Assembly: GCF_027594785.1 (NCBI RefSeq)
Contig: NZ_CP075584.1
Span: 1,116,001 to 1,180,000, forward strand
Direction: 5' to 3'
DNA from: Cryobacterium breve
Lineage (GTDB): Bacteria > Actinomycetota > Actinomycetes > Actinomycetales > Microbacteriaceae
DNA length: 64,000 nucleotides
A model generated the notes under the pieces. The model was not told the DNA's origin and ran no database searches. It was given only the letters and a program-made list of their open reading frames with translations. The position numbers and the translations under genes were made by a program. This document shows positions 46,827-58,700 of this stretch, piece after piece. Each line of letters begins with the position of its first letter. Position 1 is the stretch's first letter.

Positions 46827-49800
46827 GTTCGGCCGAAGGCCACCCGGGTGAGGTCGCCTTCGGGCGACAGGGACCAGAGATGCCCGCGGCCGGGTGCCAC
46901 GGGAGGCGGGAGATCTCGCCGGCGGGTCAGCATGCGGTAGTCGGCGAGGGTGCACCCGTCGAAGACGAGGGGTGCGCGCACCCGGAGCGCGGCCAGGAGC
47001 GACCAGTTGGCCTGCCACGTCTCGGCGTCCCCGATGAAGACGGTCGCCGCGCCCGGCCGGGCCAGGGCTGCCTCGGTGTCGACGGCAGCGGCTCGAGCCG
47101 TCAGGCTCCACGATGTCAGGGCGCGCGGCATCCGCTCGGAGATCTGCGGCCGCCCGGGCCGGGGACCCGCTGACGAGGATGATCGAATCGCCCGCCGTGA
47201 GACTCAGAACGGTCGCGGTCGCGCGCGAATCGGGGCCGGTCACCGCACGGTCCCCGACAGCGCCGACCTGCGATGCGCCGTCCGGTACCGCACTGCCCGT
47301 CACCGCACGCTCCGGGGCGAGCACCTGGATACGCCGGCCGCGCCACTGTCCGCCGCCGGGGGAAGGGCGGGGTCATACTGGGCTGCCTGCCCGCCGGCCG
47401 CGAGGTGTTCGGCGCGATCGGGAAGGCGAAGCAGCAGATGGTCCTGGCACAGCGCCGCCAGGTTCTGGAGCGGCCCGTTGAGGCGTTGCGCCGTGATCAG
47501 GACGTGCAGTCCGAGCGGCAGTCCGTCGCGGAGCAGGCTCGCGAGGCACTCGAGGGCCGCCTGCCGGTGGTCGGGCTCCCAGCGGGCACAGACCGAATCA
47601 AGATCGTCGAGCAACAGGAGCCTCGCCGGGCCGGCGCGGCGGTCCCGGCCTTCGCCGGTCCGATCGGTGCGAACCCGGCCGGCGCCTCTCCCGGTCGATC
47701 CAGCCGCGCGCCTCGGTGAGGGCGTCCCAGACCGCTTCGACGTCGGGAGGCGGCCAGCCGACCCGCTCGTGCGCGGCGCGTGCCTGGGACGCGAAGACGG
47801 CGAGCACCGAGGTCTTGCCGCTCCGTGCTCCCCGAGGACGAACACGTTGCCGTCCCCTGGGCCGTACCTGGCCACGCTGTACCGTTGCCGGTCCGGCTCG
47901 TCGATCAGTCCGAAGCGGAATCCATGTTCCGCGGCCGGGGTCCGGTCCGGCGCATTCGTCTCCGAATCGGGCCTGCCGAGGTCAGGGAGCCCGTCGAGGT
48001 CGGCGAGGTTCACCCGGGCGGGAAGCGGGTCGAGCCAGGGCCGGCGAGGGGGCAGGGGCCGCACAGCCCCTCCGTCACCGGCTGTCCCGGCTGCCGCGGC
48101 CAGGGCTTCGATCTCCGCGGCCGAGGTGACGACGACCTGGCAAGGCTCCGGACCGCCGTCTCCCCACGAGATCAGGGACCGACCGGGAGCGGCGGCCGGA
48201 ATGGCGGCGGCTGAGTCCGTCCCGATCACGGCCTGACTGTCCGCCGCATTGTTGACCCGCAGCGAGATCCGCAGGGTGCAATTGGCGAGCAGGGCGTCCC
48301 GCACGACTCCGGCGGGGCGCTGCGTGCAGAGCACCAGGTGCACTCCGAGCGATCGGCCCCTGGCCGCAATATCGACGAAGAGGGCGTGGAGTCCCGGAAA
48401 CGACGCGAGCATGGTCGCGAACTCGTCGACGATGATCACGAGCCGCGGCAGTGCGTTCTTTCCTGGCTCCTGTCGAGGCGACCCCGGCCCGCCGAGGGCA
48501 CGCAGTTCGGCCAGGTCCCGCGCTCCCGCCGCAGCGAGCACGCGCTCGCGGTGACGAAGCTCCGCGGCGAGGCTCGCGAGGGCACGCTCCGCCTGCCGCC
48601 CGTCGAGGTCGGTGACCAGCCCGACACAGTGCGGCAACGCCGCGAGCGGCCGGAACGCGGCACCGCCCTTGAAGTCGATGAGCAGGAACGCGACCTCGTC
48701 GGGCGACCGCTCCTCGGCCATCTGGCAGACCCAGCCCACGAGCAGCTCGCTCTTGCCGCTCCCCGTCGTACCGCCGACGACGGCGTGCGGCCCCTGGCCG
48801 ACCAGGTCGAGCGTCACCGGCCCGTGGGTGCCGACACCGATCGCGCAGGCCAGTCCGTCCCGGCCGGCCGCTTCCCGCACCGCGGCGAGCGGATGCCGGG
48901 CGAGCACGGCCAGGTCGGCGCGCGTCACCCGCGATGGTAATGCACGATGCCCGCCGAGAAGCCCCGCCGTCGCAGCCCGGTCTCGGAGCAGCCGGGCGAA
49001 GCCGATCGCCTGTTCCCTCGTGACGAACTCCGGCCGAAAGTCCGGGAGCTGGCCCGACCCCCGTCGAGACCCATGATCCGCGGGGTTCCCTGGGCTTTCC
49101 GGGTGCTCGGATTCTGCCAGGAAGAGCACCTCGGCCCGGGTCGCACTGCGCACACGCACGACCGTCGCGCAGCCGGGCGGCACGTCGACAAGGTCCGCGG
49201 CCAGCAGCAGCCAGGGCACCCGCGGGTGTCCCTGTGGCGGTTCGACGGTGGGAGCGTGGTTGCCTGCAACCGGGATGCCGGTGAACCGAAGCAGGACAAC
49301 CTTCCGGGCTGCCTCCCCGGTGCTTCTGCGGTCACCGGGCCCAGCGGCCGTCACGGGATCCGAGTGCGCTACGCCGCCCGCACGGGTCGTGTGCGGCAGG
49401 GCCCCTGTCCACGCCCAGTCGTCGTCCGGCCGATCCGCAGCGACCGGTTCGAGGGCGAATCGGTCGGGCGCCAGGGTGAAGGCAAGCTGAACGAGCAGCG
49501 CCCGGGCGAACGCGCGCACGAGGGCGGCGGGCCCGACGAGGGCGACGCCGCCGGAGGCATCCGCTGTGATGGGTGCATCGGTGAGTGTGGCGGCCCAGGC
49601 CCGCAGGCTCCCGCTCCGAGCCGGTTCCCTCGAGACGGATACCGCTCGGCGCGCTGCCCGATCCCAGCACTACGGGTATTCCCCCGCGGTCCGAGACCTC
49701 CAGCGGGATGCCCGGTCCGGCGTTTCGAGAAGTTGGGATGCCGACGGGGTCTCCCGCCGGCGGCGCCGCCGCACCTCGGACTGCCGCTCGGTGACCGCGG

Positions 49801-50071
49801 TCCGCAGCCGGGCGAGTGCAACGGCGTGCGCGGCGGCATCGCGGCGGCGGGTACGGCGGGCGGCCCGGCGTCCGTCGACCATGCTCGCGACGGCGATCAC
49901 GGGGCCGAGCACGGCGAACAACAGCACGAACGGCGAACCGGTCACGAACCAGATCACGCCGGCCGCCACGAGGGGCGCAAGGGAGGCGATCACCGGGAAC
50001 GCGGCGGGAGCGGGTTCCGTCGGCGAGGCGGGCAACGACAGCGGTTCGTCAGCGAGGAAGGTGGGGGTCAC
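46823..50071 (-). CDS. EccC/FtsK-SpoIIIE-like membrane ATPase (multiply frameshifted)
   Basis: About 1080 residues after repair: two N-terminal membrane helices (FPVIASLAPLVAAGVIWFVT, SPFVLLFAVLGPVIAVASMV), a first FtsK domain with Walker A VVGGTTGSGKSELLVGW and Walker B RLVIIVDEFATMLASFPGL, and a second P-loop VLGEHGSGKTSVLAVFASQ with LLLLDDLDSVCARW. This is the EccC-type layout of type VII secretion ATPases, but no WXG100 or other ESX gene is visible. Six breaks: 49676-49678 (C short), 49603-49610 (GCAGGCTC), 47823-47824 (G short), 47618-47624 (GAGCCTC), 47358-47362 (C short) and about 47134-47139 (extra base). GTG start near 50071 is uncertain. Last gene of the signalling/surface operon. 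Confidence 0.72.
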
Positions 50072-50214
50072 CCGGCCAGAAGAACACCGGATGAGCACTC
50101 ACACGGGCGACCGATCGCATCCGTGCACGGGGAGCGGGGCGGCCTGGCTGGTGAGGAGGATCGCCCTCCTGGCGACCCGGCAGACGGAATGTCGCTCGCC
50201 TGCACGCGAGATCC

Positions 50215-50952
50215 TCAGCTGACCTGGAAGTACTGGTCGCCGATCTCGACACGCGATCCGCGCGGCACGAGGTAGCGGCGGCCGGGCTCACAGCGCACCA
50301 TCGTCGCGTCGGGGCGGCGGATGACGGTGCCGTTGCCCGAGAAACGGTCGTTGACCCAGAGTTCGCCGTCGTGTTGGCCGAACTCGAGGTGGGTCTTCGA
50401 CACCGACATCCCGGGATCGACGATCTGCACCAGACGGTCGAAGTGCTCGCTCGGCTGGGGCATCGGCCGGCGTCCGATCAGTCCGGTGCCGCGCACTTCG
50501 AGGTCCTCCCCGGTGCTGAACTGCAGCACGAAGGCGCTTCCTGCCGTTGCGGTGTCGCCACCGGTGAGGGCGACGTGGGATCCGTGCGCGTGCGCGCCCT
50601 GACGCGACGGGGGCGCGGGGTTCACGGGGTGGAGGCGACGCCCGGGTGCGAACGGTGACGACCATTCGACCTCGGCCTCGGCTTCGGCTTCGGCTTCGGC
50701 TTCGGGCGACGTCACGGCACGGGCCGGGACGGACGCCCCTGGCTTATCGGGAATTCCGGGAGCGGCCGCAGCGGTGCTCACCGGAATCGAGACAACGGTC
50801 GGCCGGGGTCGCAGCGGCTGGATGATCGTCGTGTCGTTCGGACGCGGATCGTGGCGCTTGCGCGTCTTCGGGGTGGCCTTCGTCGAACTGCCGCACTCAC
50901 CGCAGAACATGGCACCCACACTCAGCGGCGCCCCGCAGATCAGGCAATTCAC
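50215..50952 (-). CDS. FHA domain protein with N-terminal zinc ribbon
   Basis: 245 residues. A zinc-ribbon-like start with two CxxC pairs (CLICGAPLSVGAMFCGECG), a Pro/Ala linker containing (EA)n from a hexanucleotide repeat, then an FHA domain: LIGRRPMPQPSEHFDRLVQI, SVSKTHLEFGQHDGELWVND, RFSGNGTVI. FHA domains bind phosphothreonine, so it is a likely partner or substrate of the kinase in the same operon. GTG at 50952 overlaps the stop of the transglutaminase-like gene (GTGA). The 143-bp gap to the FtsK-like gene shows nothing definite. Confidence 0.85.
   Translation of the reverse strand: MNCLICGAPLSVGAMFCGECGSSTKATPKTRKRHDPRPNDTTIIQPLRPRPTVVSIPVSTAAAAPGIPDKPGASVPARAVTSPEAEAEAEAEAEVEWSSPFAPGRRLHPVNPAPPSRQGAHAHGSHVALTGGDTATAGSAFVLQFSTGEDLEVRGTGLIGRRPMPQPSEHFDRLVQIVDPGMSVSKTHLEFGQHDGELWVNDRFSGNGTVIRRPDATMVRCEPGRRYLVPRGSRVEIGDQYFQVS
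50671..50708. repeat. Hexanucleotide microsatellite (GGCTTC)n inside the FHA gene
   Basis: Five to six near-perfect tandem copies of a GGCTTC/CGGCCT-type unit coding for alternating Glu and Ala. In-frame copy-number change would only alter the linker length. Confidence 0.75.
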
Positions 50953-53338
50953 GAAACGGCTCCTTCCTTCGGCCGGTCGGGGCGGGAAACCCGGTGCCCG
51001 CTCGGCGTGCCCCGATTCGCAGGTGGAACGGATGCCCTCCCAGCGTAGCGAGCGAACGACCGCAGCGAAATGAGGGCTCTGAGCCGGTCCCTGCGGGTGC
51101 GCCCGGCGGCAAGCGCGGACCGCAGGTCTCCGACCATTCTCCAGATCTGGTCTGCGACGGCGTCGCTCGGTCGCCCCGGCGCGAAAACCGCCCGGTCGAC
51201 CGCGACCGCCGCCGCGACGGGCGGCTCTCCGCCGACCGCCTCGGCCAGTTCGAGGCGGGTCGCTCCGACGGGCACATCGATGCCGAAGTCCGCAGCGGTG
51301 TCCGCGAATTCTCGCCAGCCGCCGCGCACCCGGTCGAGCGCCCCGCCCCTGCCACGGCGGAGCCTGCGCCGACGTGCCTTCGCGAGGATCACGACCAGGA
51401 ACGGGCCGGTGACCACGAGGGCGGCGAGAAGCGTCCAGCCGGTGATGGTCAGCACGGTGACGAGCAGCGCCATCAGCGGGGAAAGCGGGGCCGGTGGCGT
51501 TTCCACGGCATTCTCCGGAGTAGCGGGGTCGCGCTGTGCCGTGACGCTCGGAACGAGCGGCGGTACCACGGTCTGCGGTCGCGACACGATCTGGGGCCGG
51601 TCCGGCTGCTTCTCGGGCACATCCCGCACGGCGGGAGTGGGGTCGATCGTCACCCAGCCGTCCGACGCCGTCTGGACCTCGATCCACGCGGACACATCGG
51701 CCCCACGCACCACCACCGGCGACGCCCCCTCTTCGGCGCCTCCGCGCTGCTGAGGGGCGAACCCCATGACCACCCTGGCCGGGAAACCCAGCCGCCGCGC
51801 CAGCAGCGCGGCCGCGACGGAGTATTGTTCGGCGTCTCCGAGCATGGGCTCGTCGGTGAACAGTTGGCTGATCCGGTCCAGGCCGTGGCCCGACCGGCTC
51901 ACCGGCTCGTCCACACCGATACCGTGGCTCACATATCCGTCCGCCCGCAACCCGTCGATCATGGCCTGCAATTGCACGCCGGGCGGGTCCCCCGCGCGAA
52001 CATATCCCGCAAGCGCCTCTTCGACGGAGTCGGGCAGGGCCTCGAGAGCGGGAAGCGCAGCCGTGCCGGGCGTGAGCGTCGCGAGCGATCCGGGCGCCCG
52101 TGGCACGACCGCGGTGGCCGTGTAGGAGTCGCCGGCGTTGAGCCCCCGAGAACGGCGGCGGTTCCCGTTCCGTCGTTGTAGTAGAACGCGTCGGCCCTGG
52201 CCGTGCCGGTCTTCCCGGCGAAGCGGATGCGTTCGAGCTGCCCGGTCCCCGGGACCCAGACTCCCGCGTACCCGTCGATGGTCACGGCGATCGACGACGG
52301 GTCCCCGGCGACCCCACTCTGGTCGAGCCGGTCGGGCAGGCGGGTGAAGGCGTTCGCCGCACCGTCGAGGGAGTAGACGATTCCGTTGTACGAATCGAGG
52401 GCGGCGAGCCGCAGCCGTCCCCCGTCCGGTAGGCCGGTCACCGACAGCATCACGGAGTCGGCCTGCCCCGGCTGCAGGTAACTGCGGAATTCGCTCAGCG
52501 GGCTCGGATAGTCGTTCGGGTCGAAGGGCTGCTGCACGCGCGCCCGGACGACGTCCCGGGGTACCTGCACCGGGAAGGCAACGGCAGCCGCGGTGCCGAC
52601 CCCGATCGCGAGCGCGGTGATCAGCGCCGCGGACAGCGCTCCGCGGGCCGCGTTGAGCCGGCGTGCCGCTCCCGTCTCTCGGGTCCGCGCGGACTGCCGG
52701 GCACCGGAAAGACCGAGCAGGGCCCGCCGACGTGCCGCGCGCTGCCAGAGCAGCCAGAACAGCAGCACGACGAAGAGAGCGAGACCGGTTTCGATCGGCG
52801 CGAATCCCACGGTCGGTCCGAGACCGATCCCGGCGAGGTAGAGCGCGATCGGTCCGAGGGCGCCGAGCTCGCCGATCCGTGCCCGGAGGGCGATCGAGAG
52901 CCCGACGACGGTGCTCGACAGCACGAGGATGAGGGCGGGTACCAGCAATGCCTGGTATGACCCGACCGGGAGCACAATCGTGACGAGCTCTTTCCAGCTC
53001 AGCGCAGTCGCCGCGGCGAGGTCGCCGAGCCCGGCAAAGCTCGGCACCACGCCCTGCGTCGCCTCTCCGGGGATTGCGAGCGGCACGCCGACGAGGAAGT
53101 ACACCGCGACCGTGACGAGCGAGACGAGCCACGCCCGCCAGCGGAACACCGTGCCGAGGATCGCAATGCCCGAACCGAGCGCCGCGGCGACGACGACGAG
53201 CACCACGAATTCGCGATTCGCGTAGACCGGCCAGAGCGGCACGGCCGCGACCAGTGTCGCGAGCAGCAGGGCGGTCGTATTGCCGGCGATGGAGACGGCG
53301 GATACGCGCGGCCGGCCGGGTGCCGCTTTCCCGGTCAT
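50949..53338 (-). CDS. Transglutaminase-like membrane protein, degenerate active site
   Basis: About 797 residues: several membrane helices (TTALLLATLVAAVPLWPVYA, VVLVVVAAALGSGIAILGTV, and more to residue 190), an extracellular transglutaminase-like core and a C-terminal helix (LMALLVTVLTITGWTLLAAL) followed by a cytoplasmic DUF4129-like part. In active relatives the core reads GDCEQ...; here it is MLGDAEQYSVAAALLARRLG, and the histidine motif HAW.EV is VSAWIEVQTASDGW; the Asp is kept (VTIDPTPAV). One frameshift: the C5 run at 52143-52147 must be six, joining GTAAVLGG to LNAGDSYTA. ATG at 53338 overlaps the DUF58 stop. Confidence 0.87.
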
Positions 53339-54713
53339 GCGGCGACCCCCTGGCGAGGCTGTGCTGCAGGTCTTCGAGGAAGCCGATGGTGAGCACGGTG
53401 AGGTCGGCGACCCGCCGGAGGCTCGGAACGGACTCTGTCGCGCAGATGACGGCCACGACTTCGACCCCGCCGGGGAAGTGGGTGGCGGCTGCGCGCAGCT
53501 CGGCGAGGCTCACGGTGGAGCCGTACACGAGGAAGGCGACGGAAATGCCGGCGACGGCATCCGCTGCGGACTGCGCGAGTGCGCCGAGGGGCAGCGCGTC
53601 GGCGGTGCGGTCCACCCGGCAGAGGTCGTCGAGCAGGCGCGTGCTCGTCAGGGTGCTGAGCCGTTCGGCCGCCGGGCGCCGCCTGGCGCCGCCACGGCCC
53701 GGCCGGTGCGGCCCCTGGCCTTCGCGGGCTGCGCCCGGGCGGCCGGCACCGGGTGCAGCGGCGCTCGTGAACACGGACACCGTGCGCGCGTCGCGGATCG
53801 CCCGTACCCCGAGCGAACCCGCCGCGCTCACGGCGAGCTCGAACTCCTCGTCGTCGGCGAAGTCGTCCGCGGCGAGGCTCAGGGCGACCAGGAGGTGACT
53901 GCGCCGGGACTCCTCGTACTGGCGCACCATGAGGCGGCCGGTCTTCGCCGTGCTCTTCCAGTGGATGCTGCGTCGTTCATCCCCCGGCACGTATTCGCGC
54001 AGGGCGTGGAACGACATGTCGAGGTTGGTGAGGTCACGGGTGGGGTGCCCCTCGAGGTCCCGGATGAACCCGGTGCTCATGCTCGGAATCGGGAGGGTGC
54101 GCGGGTGCACGAAGAGGTCGACCCGTTCGGCCCAGACGAGTTCACGGCGCACGAGGCCGACCGGGTCGGCGCGCACCGTCCGCACCGGACCGATCGGGAT
54201 GATCCCGCGCCGCAGGGTCGGGACGATGAAGACGTCCTCGAAGCGTGCGCCCCTGGCGAGCCCGGGCATCGCGAACTCGGCGAGGCCGAGGCCGACGGGA
54301 ACCTCGACCCCGACGCCCGGCAGCCGGCGGCCGCTCGGGTTGAGCACGACCAGTTCACCGGGAACTCTCTCCCCCACGACGACCCGGTCCACCGGGACCC
54401 TGAGCCGGATCTGGTACGCGTTGCGCCCGAAGAGAAAGCCGAATGAGGCCAGCACGAGTGCGAGTCCCGCCCAGCCGAGCACCGCGAGTTCGGTCCAGCC
54501 GAGCAGGTAGCCGGCCCCCAGGGCGAGGGCGGCGGATGCGAGCACACTCCAACCGAGGACCGTGACGACGGCAGTGGCGAGCCGCCAGGTCCTCGCCGAC
54601 ACTGCGACGGTCGCCCGGACGGCACGGACCGAGTGCACGAGCAGCGCGGCGAGACGGCCGTCGGCGGTGTCCTCGCCGAGGCCGTTCGAATCTGCGCCGC
54701 CCAGATCGCTCAC
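53335..54713 (-). CDS. DUF58 domain-containing protein
   Basis: About 459 residues. Two N-terminal membrane helices (LATAVVTVLGWSVLASAALA, LAVLGWAGLALVLASFGFLF), then the DUF58 core: TRDLTNLDMSFHALREYVPG, DERRSIHWKSTAKTGRLMVR, QYEESRRSHLLVALSLAADD, a von-Willebrand-A-like region. An Arg/Gly-rich insertion (PGAGRPGAAREGQGPHRPGR) precedes LTSTRLLDDLCRVD. A G run at 53345-53349 must be six rather than five, giving a natural end LARGVAA at TGA 53335, overlapping the next ATG. Always found with MoxR ATPases; function unclear. Confidence 0.88.
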
Positions 54714-55720
54714 GCGGCCTGCCGGTCCCCCGGCGGAGGGGTCTCGATCAGGATGCGGGCGATGATGCTCGAGGGTGTGACGCCGTCGAATTCGGCCTCC
54801 GGATCGAGCAGGAGCCGGTGCGCGAGGACGGGCTCCGCGAGCTGTTTCACGTCGTCCGGAATGACGTAGTGCCGCCCGTTGGCCGCGGCGAGGGTCTTCG
54901 CGGTGCGGATGAGGGCGAGGGCCCCGCGCACGCTCGCACCGAGACGAACCGCGGTACTCGTGCGCGTCGCGTCGACCAGGCGGGAGACGTAGTCGTTGAT
55001 GGAGGGGTCGACGTGGACCGTCCGGGCGAGCGCGGCCAGTTCGACGACCGTCGCGGCGGAGACGACGGCCGGGATGACGACCGCGTGTGCGCGACGTCCG
55101 GCGCCCTCGAGGATCCGGATCGTCGAGGCATGGTCAGGATAGCCGATCGACGCTTTCATGAGGAAGCGGTCGAGCTGGGCCTCCGGCAGCCGGTAGGTGC
55201 CCGCCTGCTCGACGGGGTTCTGCGTGGCGATCACCATGAACGGTTCGGCGACGGGGTGCGTCACCCCGTCCGCGGTGATCTGTTCCTCCTCCATCACCTC
55301 GAGCAGCGCCGCCTGGGTCTTCGGGCTCGCGCGGTTGATCTCGTCGGCGAGGACGATGTTCGCGAACACCGGTCCGCGGTGGAATTCGAAGGCGCCGCTC
55401 CGCTGGTCGTAGATGCTGACGCCGGTGATGTCCCCCGGGAGAAGGTCCGGCGTGAACTGGATCCGGTTGCTGGCGCCCTGGACACTCTGCGCGATCGCCC
55501 GGGCGAGGCTCGTCTTGCCGGTGCCTGGCACGTCTTCGAGCAACAGGTGGCCGCCGCTGAGCAGCGCGGTGAAAGCCATCCTGATCACGTGGTGTTTGCC
55601 GAGCAGCACCCGTTCGACCCCGGAGACGAGCCGTTCGAAGACCTCGGCGAACTGCTCGGCCTGCCCGGCCGTCATCGTCGCGGGCGCCGCCTGGTCGGTC
55701 GGGGTCGTCAGGGCGTTCAT
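54710..55720 (-). CDS. MoxR family AAA+ ATPase
   Basis: 336 residues. Walker A in LLLEDVPGTGKTSLARAIAQ, Walker B in NIVLADEINRASPKTQAALL, sensor 1 in MVIATQNPVEQAGTYRLPEA, and LDRFLMKASIGYPD. MoxR ATPases are chaperone-like partners of DUF58/VWA proteins, here its immediate downstream neighbour (GTGA overlap). ATG at 55720 is preferred because AAGGACC lies 7 nt upstream; an in-frame ATG at 55744 is the alternative. Confidence 0.92.
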   Translation of the reverse strand: MNALTTPTDQAAPATMTAGQAEQFAEVFERLVSGVERVLLGKHHVIRMAFTALLSGGHLLLEDVPGTGKTSLARAIAQSVQGASNRIQFTPDLLPGDITGVSIYDQRSGAFEFHRGPVFANIVLADEINRASPKTQAALLEVMEEEQITADGVTHPVAEPFMVIATQNPVEQAGTYRLPEAQLDRFLMKASIGYPDHASTIRILEGAGRRAHAVVIPAVVSAATVVELAALARTVHVDPSINDYVSRLVDATRTSTAVRLGASVRGALALIRTAKTLAAANGRHYVIPDDVKQLAEPVLAHRLLLDPEAEFDGVTPSSIIARILIETPPPGDRQAA

Positions 55721-55789
55721 CGGTCCGGTCCTTGGAATAGTCATCTCGGTGTCTTTCGGGTCTTCATCGGAACAGTCTCGGTGTCAGTC

Positions 55790-58700
55790 TCAACGGTCGT
55801 AGTTGTACACGGGGTTGCCCGCGCCGAGCCCGAGGTCGACCGTGACGCTGAGTCGGGCCGTGCCCGCCGCAGCGGGAGCGGCGAGGGTGCAGCTGGTGGG
55901 GCCGCCCTGCACGGGTGCGGCGCCCGGGTCCGTCGGCACCGAGCAGCTGTAGCCCGTGGCGTAGCTGCCGTTGCCCGGGCCGTTCGTCCAGCCGAACACG
56001 CCGGTCGCCGGGTCGTAGGCGAGGCCGGTCACGGCGAGACTGACGGATGCCGCAGGTGCCGTCATCGTCGCCGACCACGCTCCGCAGGTGCCCCAGGTGG
56101 CCGCGGTGTCGCACCCCCGCACCTGATACCTGAACGGCACCCCGAAGACCGTCGGGCTCAGCAGTTGGCGCGGCAGTGCGGTCCCGGTGAAGGCTGCGCT
56201 CGCGCCCGGGGTCCCCGTCGCGGGGTCCACTGCCCGGACTTCATAGCTCGTGATGCCGGCGCCCGGGCTCACCGGCGTGATCTGCAGGTCGTATGCCGTG
56301 TCGTGCATCCCCATCGAGGCTCCCGGGTCGGTGACTGCGCCGGGCGTCGCCTGCACCTGCACCGTGGTGACCTGGCTGTTGGTGCAGCCGGCCCGGTTGT
56401 ATCCCCAGACCACGAAGGAGTATGAGGCGGTGTCGGAGGTGAGCCCGGTGAAGTCGACACCTGTGGTGCCCGCTCCGAGGGTCTTGAGCTCGGCGACGTT
56501 CGCGCCGGTGTGCGGGACGACGACGGTGCCGGGGGCAGGGGACGAAACCGTGCACGCCTGGTTGCCCGTTGGCACCGTTCCGTTGGTGAGGCGCTGCACG
56601 TAGTACCCGCCGATGGGGTCGCCGGAGCCGGAGAAGGCCTCCCATCCGACGTGGACGGTGCCAGCGGCACCGGCCGACGCGGAGACGGCGCCGGCCGTCG
56701 GCGCCCCGAAGGGCGTGCCCTGCGTCGAGGCGGATGTCCAGGCCGAGAGGGCGGGGTATGACTCGTTCCGGGCGCTCACGCTCACCGGGACGTCGGTGCC
56801 GTTGGGGAGGCCGTTCACCGTGAGCGAGCACCGGGTCGCCCCGCAGGCCGGACCCGTGGCGCTCACGGCGGGCTGGGCCGTGCCGTTGACGGTGACCAGG
56901 TAGTCTGCGACCGGGGAACCCGCGCCGTTCGGCACAGGTGCCCAGCTGATCGTGAGGCCGCCGGGAAGCGGTGCGGCCGCGAGGTTCCCGGGGGCCGCAG
57001 GGACGACATCGGACCACACCGTGTCCGGGAGCGCGGTCGACGCACCGAGGCCGAGGCCGTTGCGCGCCGCGACAGCCACCCGGACCGCGTTGGCCCGGCC
57101 GTTGCCGCCGGTCGGGACCGTGCACGCGGTCGCCTGGCAGGTCGTGGTGCTGATCAAGGCTCCGGTCGCGGCACTGACGAGGGTGATGTCGTAGCCGGTG
57201 ACGGCGGAGTTGTTGGCGGCGCCTGGGTTGAAGGCGACCGCGACGCGGGAATCCGCGAAGCCGGTGACGGAGAGGCTCGTGACCGGGTCCGGCCGGTCCT
57301 GCACGGAGATCCGCACGGTGCCCCAGGTGTAGCGGTCCGGGTCGTTCGTCGCATCGGCGACCTCGTACTCGAGGTTGGTGTCCGTTGCGGCGGCGTTCGC
57401 GGCGACCTGCACGCTGAGGGTGCTGTTGTCGGCGCTCGGGGTGATCCTGACCCCGGCGGGAACACCGGCGCCGCCGAGTCCGCGCACGGCGACGACCCGC
57501 AGCGGGACCTGCGGGAACGGGTTGGCGGCGCCGTCGTTGGCGAGCACGTCGACGACGGTCGTCTGGCCGCGGGGGGCGATTGCGACATCCGCCGCCGGGA
57601 TGGCGAGCGGGCGGGTGGACGCGACGACGGTCATGTCGATGCGGCCGGCCCTGCCCGGCGTGCCACCGGCCGCGACGCCGATCGTGATGGAGCCGTGGCC
57701 GCCCTGCGCGCCCGATGCCGGGAGCGTCGTCGTCCTGGCGTGCAGGGTGAGCTGCTGGCCGTCGAGGGAGTAGTCGAATCCGACCGGTTTCGGGTCGAGC
57801 ACCGAGTACACGAGGGAGGCCTGGTCGTTCGGGTACGGATAGGACGTCAGCTTGGACAGGTCGATGACCTTGGTCTGGTCGGGTTCGAAGTCGAGTACGG
57901 CGCCGTCGAAGGCGGGCGGCTGGTTGGCCTGCGGCGTCACCGTGATCGGCAGCACGATCGTGGCCGTGCGGCCCGCCGGGTCTCCCGCTCCGGTGCCGTC
58001 GGTGACGACGAAGGACACGGAGGCCGGACCGTAGTACTGGTCGGCGCTCGTGAAGGCGATGCTCGTGTCGGAGGTGGCGAGGTCTGCACCGTTGGACCGG
58101 GTGGCGTGCACGAGACTCCTGTCGGTCAGGCGCACCTGCTTTCCACCGACGGCGACGACGTAGTCGTTGATCGGGATGGTGAGGGTCGCGCCGCTCGCCA
58201 CGGTGAGCGCTGCGACACCCTTCCGCAGTTGCGGCAGGGCGTCGGTGTACCCGGGCACCCAGATGAAGGCGAGGGCGGTGATGTTCGCGTCGTCGGGGTT
58301 CGCCACCTGGAACGGGATGATCTGGCTCGTGGCGTGCACGGTCACCCGCACGCGCTTGGCGTCCGTCACCCGCGCGGAGTCGGCCCACGACGCGGGGACG
58401 CTCAGCGCGAGGCCGCGGGCCGGCCCGTCGGCGAAGGTCACGTTGGCGAGCACGTCGACGTCGACGGTGCCGCCGGCGAGCACGTCGGAGAGGGTCAGGT
58501 GGGTGTCGCCGGCCTCCGGCCGGGCACGCGGGGCGTCCGCGCGCACGACGACGGTGAGAAAGGTCGAACTGGTGCCGCCACGCTCGTTGCTGATCTCGTA
58601 GATGAATCCGAATCGGCCCGGTGTCGCCGGAGCGGTGACCGCGATGGCGTCCCCGGCGATCATGGCCGTGCCGTGCTCGGCCGCGAGATCGGCCGGGGTG

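Noticed and set aside
50671..50708. GGCTTC repeat as a CRISPR-like or regulatory array
   Set aside because: It has a 6-bp in-frame unit without spacers, coding for a Glu/Ala linker.
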